Below the pieces are notes generated by a model that worked only from the letters and a program-made list of their open reading frames with translations, was not told where the DNA came from and did no database searches. From positions 17,205,001 to 17,269,000 of the forward strand of contig NC_090784.1 of the NCBI RefSeq assembly GCF_040054535.1: 64,000 bases of DNA, read 5' to 3'. Shown piece after piece: positions 56,194 to 64,000 of this stretch. How positions within the stretch are numbered: the stretch's first letter is position 1; each line of letters starts with the position of its first letter. The DNA comes from Antennarius striatus (taxonomy: Eukaryota > Chordata > Actinopteri > Lophiiformes > Antennariidae). Position numbers and translations under genes: made by a program.

Positions 56194-58556
56194 GAGTGAA
56201 TGGAGCGACCATATTTACTGCAGTGACTCAACTGATTTAACAAATGAGCTTGTAAATTAAATATGCTTTATCAGATATGACAATATGGTGGCACAACCTA
56301 ATAATAATCATAATAATAATTACTATTTATGGCTCAAATTAAAACAGAATCTTTATTCGTTTTTAATATCTTAGATTTTGTTTTGTCTTAAATAGTCAAT
56401 GCTGTTAACAAAAGATGCAAAATAAATTATAATAAACACTCAATGCATAAACAACATATAACTACTGCTTCAACTACATTTAATATACATATAAATGTTT
56501 TCCCTTTGACTTGAGAGATGGATAAATATAATTTAGTAATGCTGTGTTTTATGGAAATTGATTTTAAAATTTTTGTGGAAGATGGGGATGAATATACTAA
56601 TGATGAAACCCAGAGATAACCAGTCTAATAATAAACAGCAAATCAAAGAACAGCATAAAACTAGGACTAAATGAAAATAAAGTTCACACCTTCACCATAA
56701 ATTACTGTCTGTTTCTTCACACAATGGAAGGGAAAAAGGGACAGAATTATCTTTCAAAAGTCCTTCAGCTAAGAGAAATCTAATGTGTCAAAAATTAAAA
56801 GTGGGACACACAGGTAAGATTATGGTAACTCAAGCGACCAATATTAGCCTTTAATTTAGCCACATACCAGGCTTGTCTTATACAATATGATAATATACAA
56901 GACATATTCTCTGTAAGCTTGCATCACTGAAATAAACAATGAAAATGTATAATTTTAAAAGTATTAAAAAATATGTTGTGTGGTGAATAAAATGTAAAAA
57001 ATAAAATGAAGATAGCTACTCTGAATAATTTAAATGAGTTTCATCTCAATCGTAAAATACAACTTTTGTTATACTTTCTCAGTGATAGAATAAATAGAAA
57101 AATCATTATTTGGAGTAATTTAAGTTTCACTTTTAACCATTACATCTACACACATAGTCTTTTCAATTTTTGTCTCATATGACAAACCTCCTTTGTTATT
57201 CTTTACTACTTTTTCCTCACCCCAGTATAGCACTCCTGATGCCCTCCTTTCCCTCCTATCTCTTGATTTATTTGCCTCAGTTCCAATATTTGTCGGCAGT
57301 GTGTTTTCTACCCCTTGTCTAAATGTCACCCCTTCTTCTAAGACAATATAGGGAGTGGGAGAGAGGGAAAACGAGAAGACAAATGCAGGGATAAAGACAG
57401 AGGAGGGGGGACTCGTAAAATGAGCAACAAAGTTTGGGAAAATTAAACATTAGGTAAGACACTTTTTCCAAATGCATATCATATAACATGTAAGAGCCAT
57501 GCTGTGTCATAGATACTATTTTGTTGTAAATCTGATTTACAACAATATTCCCTCTGAGTATTTCCTGAGAGTAAACAAAAGACTCCAGTTTGTGTTTCTC
57601 ATCAGAAATACATTCCTGAATGGACAGGACATGCATGGATAAAAGAAACCACACACACACATGCATTTTTGATGATCATTTAAGGGACATTATCTCCATA
57701 ATAAGATTTAAAGTCTCCAGCCAAACAAACACAACAGAAAGCATACTTACATGCTTATTATTCACTCAAGATTGCTATTATCCTCCCCAAAGCCTCCGCC
57801 TCCCCCTCCCCTCCCTTTCCCATGCATCACTCTACACCCTGGATCGCGTCTGTCCTCTCCCTCCCATCCTCACTCTCTTCCTCCTTTATAACCCATCACT
57901 CCCATTTCACTGTTCTCACTCATTCTTGCAGCTTCAGTTTGGAATAGACACGTTTTTCTTGGGAACAATTCTCACTAATGTCAACCTCATCTTTTTTTTT
58001 TCTTTAAAAAGTTGAACTTTACTAGCATATCTGGATTTTTAAGTGTGTTTTTTTATAGATTCTGCTAAAATGTTCAGTTAAACTGGGATATGTGACTTAT
58101 TTTTTTAAGTAAAGGACAATTTTTGCTTGCAGTTTATAAGAAATTCCTGTGAGCATGCTTTTGCTGTCGCTGACAGCAGAAGTGAAGAAACAGATGAACA
58201 GCTTTTTTGATTTGAATTGGAATTGCATTTTGTCGACACAAAGTCCAAACGACTGGTAACTCGTGTAAACGGATTATGAACTGGTAAGAATTAGTGTTGA
58301 TTTTGTAAAATATAAATTGATGGTTAGTATTAGTGCATCCAAGCTTGCAGAAAAATGTTAACTTTTAAAATAGAAAAATAATCAACTATTCCAGCAGTGC
58401 TTTGTCATTAAGCTTGCTAACTTTGTCATTTCAACAGATATGTGGGGATCATCCCCTCACTAGAGAATACTGACACCACGACAGGTGGAGACAGGCAGAG
58501 TGCTGTCCCAAGACTAAGCCTGACACACGGAGACGGACAGACAGACGGACAGTCTG
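56194..58556. other. Region upstream of wnt4b
   Basis: The left part is AT-rich with no features. A C/T-rich stretch at 57780-57930 contains 'cctttataaccc' (about 57881-57892), a TATA-like box followed about 25 bases later by TCACT-type initiator sequences. This could be the wnt4b promoter, with the 5' UTR running to the ATG at 58557. It is a motif-level guess. An acceptor-like 'ctttgtcatttcaacag' at 58420-58437 suggests a possible 5' UTR intron. Confidence 0.3.
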
Positions 58557-61452
58557 ATGCCAACTGTCTCTACTGTCAATCTCACGGCACCACTCCTCCT
58601 CCTGTTGCTATGGGCAACCCACCCCACCATGGCAACCAACTGGCTGTAAGTCTAATGTGCATGGGACCAAGAGAAAGAGGGAGTTTGTTTGTCATGCTAT
58701 AACTTTTAAAAGATGGTGACATGTGTCTAAATCTCTTTCAGTTGCTCCCCTCACTTCCTTTGTCTCAATCCTGGTGACCTTTTCTCTTTTCTTTCTGTGT
58801 CTTCCTTGCCTGGTCTTCCCCTTGTTTGCATGCTCTCTAAAACTCTGCCAGGTTGTTACTTCTTCATCCCTTTTGCAAAGTCTTTTTTCTTCCTCATATG
58901 GTCTTCTTTTTCTTCTCTCCCTTTCTGTCATTATTCTCTCTTTTTTGCTCTCTTGACCAATAATTTCTCTTTCCAAACGCACACTGGGTCACCATTCCAT
59001 TCCCCACCATCTGTGTCCCAGCTCCTTGGCGAGGTTACCTCGCTCCAGGCCTGTGTCCGGTGCTGCTCCATGTGCACGACTGAGGGGGCTGACCCCAGGA
59101 CAGGTGGGGGTGTGCAGAGCACGAGGGGAGGTCATGGAGTCAGTACGCAAGGCGGCTGAAATGGTCATAGAGGAGGTACGGTCGGAGGGAATTATGTCTT
59201 TGGGATCATGATCTGCGTGCATCAGAACCATTTACCTCACAGCCCAAACTGAAAATACTATCACTCCTAGCATCATCAGTGTGTTTGACTGACTGTACTG
59301 TCTGTGATGTATGTACTGTCCAACTAGTGCCAGCATCAGTTCAGGAATCGCCGTTGGAACTGCTCCACCACACCACGTGGGATCAATGTGTTTGGCAGAG
59401 TCATGAACCAAGGTATCCTTGAAATTATCATGTGGAATTACATCCCGATGTATGCAAAGAGTAAATCCAGCAACTTTTGTGTGCACTTAAAAAAATAAAC
59501 TCCTGCATCTCTGTTTTGGGTTCAGGAACTCGAGAGGCAGCCTTTGTGCATGCGCTCTCTGCAGCAGCTCTGGCAGTGGCTGTGACCCAAGCCTGCACCC
59601 GCGGGGAGCTGGAGAGGTGTGGCTGCGATAGGAAAGTCAGGGGGGTCAGCCCGGAGGGTGAGCTTGGATTCCATTGCATGAAAATGCAAACGGTAAATCC
59701 ACACTGAGTCACACACACCAAAAAAAACTGCTGCTACACAACTGTTTGTGGGTTAAACCAGTGTTGGGGATGTGCACAGGTTAGAAAACCAGATGTTATA
59801 GACTGGAAGCGTATGAACTAGCAAAGCTGTCCTAATAAAGTCTGATTTATTTAACATAAAATACTTTGAAAAACTAGCTCAAACTCCATCACAAAACTTG
59901 ACAGCATGACAATGTACATATGAATTGAAATTCTACCAAATATAATCCCCAAAAGTCAGTTCAGGTTATCACAAAGATTGCTCAAATGCTTACAGGTCAG
60001 TGAATCTTAAGCAAAAAACAATTGTGAACAATTTGTAGACTTTTTTTATTTACAATTTTTTAAAGTTATGCTGTTCAATGTTATGCGTTTGCACTAGTAG
60101 GCCCCTCGTGATTTTTAATCAGGCTGAAATTTGAAAGATCTATATGCAATGCCCAATGTACAAAGGTCAGTGTGTGTTGATGGCTACCTGATACACAGCC
60201 AGGATGACATAAAGAGGGAATGGAGCTGATTCCTCAAAGTTCAATTACAGTACAAACGCAATGGTATATAAAAACCTGTGTCTGCACAAAAGTAACCAAA
60301 ACATAATTTAACATTCAATAAATATGAATGTAGATGAACTACCATCCAACATCTTACTGTAAAACATAATAAAATCACACCATAGGCAGTCAGGTGAGAT
60401 ACCTGTGCTGATTAGTGTGTTAAAAAGCACATATGAAAAATTGTCAGTCAGCGGTGTAGCAGCTGTTTCCCCCTTGTGTGATCCATCGTTGGATTTACAA
60501 ATTAGCTTTAATTAGAAGTATAATTGCTTCCAGGGTGAAATGATCCACTGTACTCTCTCCAATCTAAGGTTTCCAGTGGTCAGGATGCAGTGACAACCTG
60601 TCCTATGGTGTGGCTTTCTCCCAAACGTTTGTAGACGACCCAGAGCGAGCCAAGGGCCTGTCGGCAGGGCGACCGCTCATGAATCTACATAACAACGAGG
60701 CTGGTCGAAAGGTTAGCAATAGCACTCTGTCAACAAAGCAGGTAATCTCTGACTTTATTGTGACCTCCTTCACGTTCTCACATCCTCAGGCCATCCTTCA
60801 CAACATGCAGGTGGAATGTAAGTGTCACGGCGTATCTGGCTCCTGTGAGTTGAGGACCTGCTGGAAGGTCATGCCTCCATTCAGGCGTGTCAGTGTTGTG
60901 CTAAAGGAACGCTTTGATGGAGCCACAGAGGTATCAATACGCTACGACTTCCTTCGAAACTTCAAGTGATTTCAGTCTGTCTAGCTGTCCGCACATCCTC
61001 CTCCTTTTAGGTTCGCCTGACTCGTATTGGATCAAGGACAGCTCTACTTTCCCGTGACCCCCAGGTCAAACCTCCTGCAGCCAGAGACCTTCTGTACCTG
61101 GCACCTTCCCCGGATTTCTGTCATCTCGACCCTGACAATGGTATCCCTGGGACTGCTGGCAGGAGATGTAATGGTAAGACTGACGCCGTATCCATCTTAC
61201 AAGAAAACAATCAAGATAATTTGTCATATAACTTCAAATGATTTGAGGAACTTTAATGATGATCTCTTGTGCCCACACTTAGGAACCTCTCGGTTGGCAC
61301 CAGATGGCTGTGAGCTGGTGTGTTGTGGGTCTGGATACAGAGCGGGTCGGGCTGAGGTGGTACAGCGCTGCTCTTGCAAATTTTCCTGGTGCTGCTCAGT
61401 CCGCTGTCAGCAATGCAAGAACACAGTCACCATTCATACCTGCAGAGTTTAA
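58557..61452 (+). CDS. wnt4b: Wnt4-family secreted signalling protein (wnt4b)
   Basis: Eight exons give 358 aa: 58557-58645, 59022-59175, 59328-59412, 59526-59657, 60569-60711, 60790-60930, 61011-61173 and 61283-61452. Exon 1 encodes a signal peptide ([20 protein letters not shown]) and ends ATNWL. Exon 2 continues [10 protein letters not shown], matching the human WNT4 NWLYLAKLSS junction. Later landmarks are [80 protein letters not shown] (acylated Ser at about residue 217) and the Cys-rich end ...VTIHTCRV. Wnt4 ligands act through Frizzled, mostly in beta-catenin-independent or organ-patterning roles. Human WNT4 (351 aa) has, as I recall, its last exon start at GFQWS. Here that part is divided by three further introns, and another sits before CQHQF. 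WNT4 adjoins CDC42 in human, as here. Confidence 0.93.
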
Positions 61453-61662
61453 GATGGCCCAGAAACCCACCTGACCCCAGAATGCAAGACAGGACAAAGA
61501 CAAGAATGTTTCCGACAACTAAATCAAGTCTTTAGCACCAAATTATCTTTAATTCTGTCCAATATCTGTCTTATTTAAACTCTTTTCAACTGCAGTGAGG
61601 TCAGAGCTTAGAGTTTGGAGACTGCAAAATTAGAGACGGCTACAAAAGTTGGCACACATGAA

Positions 61663-61668
61663 AATAAA
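61663..61668 (+). terminator. wnt4b: Poly(A) signal of wnt4b
   Basis: AATAAA 211 bases past the stop codon. A second AATAAA lies at about 62083. Confidence 0.55.
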
Positions 61669-63303
61669 GAACAATGGCAAAGCATTGGCAGAATATGAAA
61701 TCACCAGACAGCTAGATGGCCAGGTACAAACATGCATGCATAAAAACACACAAACATACACAACAGTTAATTTTACATTGAACTGACAGAGCTTTAAAAG
61801 CTGAACTTAATCAAAACTAACAGGAAAACACTGCAGTATTATTTTTGTCATTTACATTGTGTGACAGACTAGCAGGTCTTTGGACAATGACTGTATTTAT
61901 GTCTTCCCCTCTGTTCTGGTTTATTTATTTATATATATCTGAGTCTTTTCTTTACTTAAGCCTCCAACACATCTTGAATAGCAAGAATAACTCCTACTTA
62001 AATCAGTGTGTCTTGTTGCTCATCTTTATGTGAAACTCCCTTCTGATCAAGCACTAGCGGTGCATTTAGGTTTTGAAAAATCAAATAAATACTTTAGCCA
62101 TGTCCAAAATACATGCTTCTTGAGATTCTTATGGACCAAAGGTGTGAAATATTGTCAGACTCGGTGTATATTAGCTGCAAAATTAAAGATCACAGGTTGA
62201 GTTTTTCACCACTCAATAGCAAAGCACAATGTGTTAATAGGCAGGCTCCATAATTAAGAACTTTCTATTCCCTAGTTGCAAACACACATACATGGACAGG
62301 CCATTTGCTTAATATTTGCGTAGGTTTTTGGTATTGTATTGTTGTGATTTTTCCACCAATGCTGTGATTCACACATCTCAACTGTGAAGGTTGTTGGTAA
62401 AGCAACATAATTGTTAGGACGGTAGGATACACTATATGCTTTAGTGAGAAATACTGCATATAATCATGGCAGTTAGTTCATAAGAGTTTATTAGAATTAC
62501 ATCTCCCATGACTGCTTGTACATGCAGAATTTTCCCTAAAACATAAAAAACAATGGCTAATTCCATATTAAACCATTTTATTAAAAATTTTCTGTGATTA
62601 CAAACACCCAGGATTTTACTAGAAATGGTTATCATCTCAATCTGTACCAAGATTAAGAAAAATTGAAAATATTACAACTTCATTTATTATACTATCAGTC
62701 GCTCAAAACTGTTAATCTAGAAATAAAAAAATTCATGAACTAAATTTCATAACGAATAACTGCTTGAAAAAATTCCCAAAACAGAATCACAGATTTAATA
62801 CAATACACAAAAAGAAGAATAAAACAAATATTCAAAAGTCAAGATGAAGAAGGAATTAAGTGAAAATGCACTTGGCCTCCCCAGAGAGCTTTGGGAATTG
62901 GAAGAACCGACTATAGATATCTTCCTTTGTCTGAGCAGAAATCCATTTTGCTTTCATTATTCTATTCAAAAGAAAGCAAAGCAGAGTACCACCTTACATT
63001 AACTTGCCCCTTTCATTTAAAAGCTGAGTGTTACAAGTGTTTCCTATTAAATTCACTACCTTGTGTCAGAAGCCCCAGAAAAGGCCACAATGGGAAAAGT
63101 AAATCACAAAAGGAACAAACGGCAACTAGATAACATAACATCTCTTTTTCTTTAATTGAGATGCTGACAGGTAGGGGGTCCTGCCCCACCTGAAAATTTA
63201 TAGAGAAAACACTGCGATATCGATACCTTTCAGGAAAGAAGATGGGTGACACTTGTTGCATTAACTGCATGCTGAAGTTTTTCTCCTTCAGCCTCTTTCA
63301 AAG
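61669..63303. other. Space between convergent wnt4b and cdc42-like genes
   Basis: AT-rich sequence that I cannot assign to any gene. Its ends probably contain the 3' UTRs of both genes. No clear repeat family is seen. Confidence 0.4.
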
Positions 63304-63309
63304 TTTATT
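63304..63309 (-). terminator. Candidate poly(A) signal of the cdc42-like gene
   Basis: AATAAA on the minus strand, 156 bases past the stop codon. Confidence 0.4.
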
Positions 63310-63464
63310 TTGAAGGCACAATCAGTGTATACATGTATTAGAATACATATCAGTGGCACTGTGCCTCCCTGTCCCTTTGTCCGCTTTCATAATGGCCATT
63401 GATCTTTAATAGACTTTGATTCACTCCTTTTACTTACACCGTCATATCTATGACTGTCAATTTT

Positions 63465-63862
63465 CTATAGTAGAATGCACTTTTTCTTAGCCTTGGTCTC
63501 CGGAGGCTCCAAGGCTGCCAGGATGGCCTCGTCAAACACATTCTTAAGCCCCCTCTAGTTGAAAAGAAAGAAAACAACAGAAAACAAATTACAATGCTGT
63601 CTGTCATTATTATTCTGTTGTTTTCAGATTAAAAGTGAGGTGAAATTTTAGCAATGGCTGATACCTGTGTCAAAGCAGAGCACTCCACATATTTGACAGC
63701 CTTGAGCTCACGAGCAAGTTTGTCTCCACTCTCAGGAAATAGGGGGCGCTGTTTGTTCTTTGCCAGCTTCTCGATTGTGTTTGAGTCATCTCGTAAATCC
63801 ACTTGTGTCCCCACTAACAGAAAGGGTGTGCGTGTGCAGTGGTGAGAAATCTCAGGAACCCA
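63465..63862 (-). CDS. cdc42l: Cdc42-like Rho-family GTPase, last two exons (partial)
   Basis: Exons 63665-63862 and 63465-63554 (minus strand) encode [24 protein letters not shown] (the TQxD guanine-specificity motif), the Rho insert region ([15 protein letters not shown]), [11 protein letters not shown] (SAL guanine-contact motif) and [20 protein letters not shown]. They end KAKKKCILL. The last four residues form a CaaX box ending in Leu, which predicts geranylgeranylation, and the preceding Lys run is a membrane-targeting polybasic stretch. Cdc42 controls actin, filopodia and polarity. Human CDC42 has KPITPET where this has RPLFPES, and SRRCVLL where this has AKKKCILL, so it could be a teleost-specific cdc42 paralogue. 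The P-loop and switch exons lie beyond the right edge. Confidence 0.92.
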
Positions 63863-64000
63863 CTGAGAAAAAGAAGATCACATTGATATTTACTGCATGG
63901 GACGGGACATTTCAATGCTTTTGTTGTACTTCAGCAAAAGTGCTCTTTGCTAAGAGTATTTGAAAGCTGTCAAAGATGGCACTTAACAAAAGATCACATT

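Overview
The window is nuclear DNA from a bony fish, probably a percomorph-type teleost. Its genes are split by GT-AG introns, the spaces between them are AT-rich, dinucleotide tracts (CA/GT) are frequent, and there are SINE, LINE and MITE remnants. Every gene found has a vertebrate family identity. I joined exons by hand. All junctions keep the reading frame, and the four complete genes sum to whole codon numbers: rbp5 138 aa, ptpn6 583 aa, chd4 1977 aa, wnt4b 358 aa.

Layout from left to right. (1) 501-2033, minus: the N-terminal half (CUB-EGF-CUB) of a C1s/C1r-like complement protease whose remaining exons lie off the left edge. (2) 3029-7323, plus: a TNF-receptor-superfamily gene of LTBR/CD40 type, divergent from the protease. 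(3) 8784-10952, minus: a cellular retinol-binding protein (rbp5-like). (4) 12951-29270, minus: ptpn6 (SHP-1), 15 coding exons. (5) 31833-49246, minus: chd4 (Mi-2beta, the NuRD ATPase), 39 coding exons, plus a candidate alternative last exon at 36622-36791. (6) 49247-58556: a chd4 promoter region and a 9-kb intergenic space with repeats, a LINE fragment and a recurring CCATAATA motif. (7) 58557-61452, plus: wnt4b, 8 exons. (8) 63465-63862, minus: the last two coding exons of a cdc42-like GTPase.

C1S, LTBR, RBP5, PTPN6 and CHD4 all lie on human 12p13, while WNT4 and CDC42 are tail-to-tail neighbours on human 1p36. The window therefore joins two conserved linkage blocks. There is no operon-like organisation. 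Several genes share immune themes: complement, a TNF receptor, and a haematopoietic phosphatase.

The observation most worth following is the hidden in-frame exon in a chd4 intron. It would end the chromatin remodeller at about 1453 residues with a new acidic, Cys-rich and Lys-rich tail.
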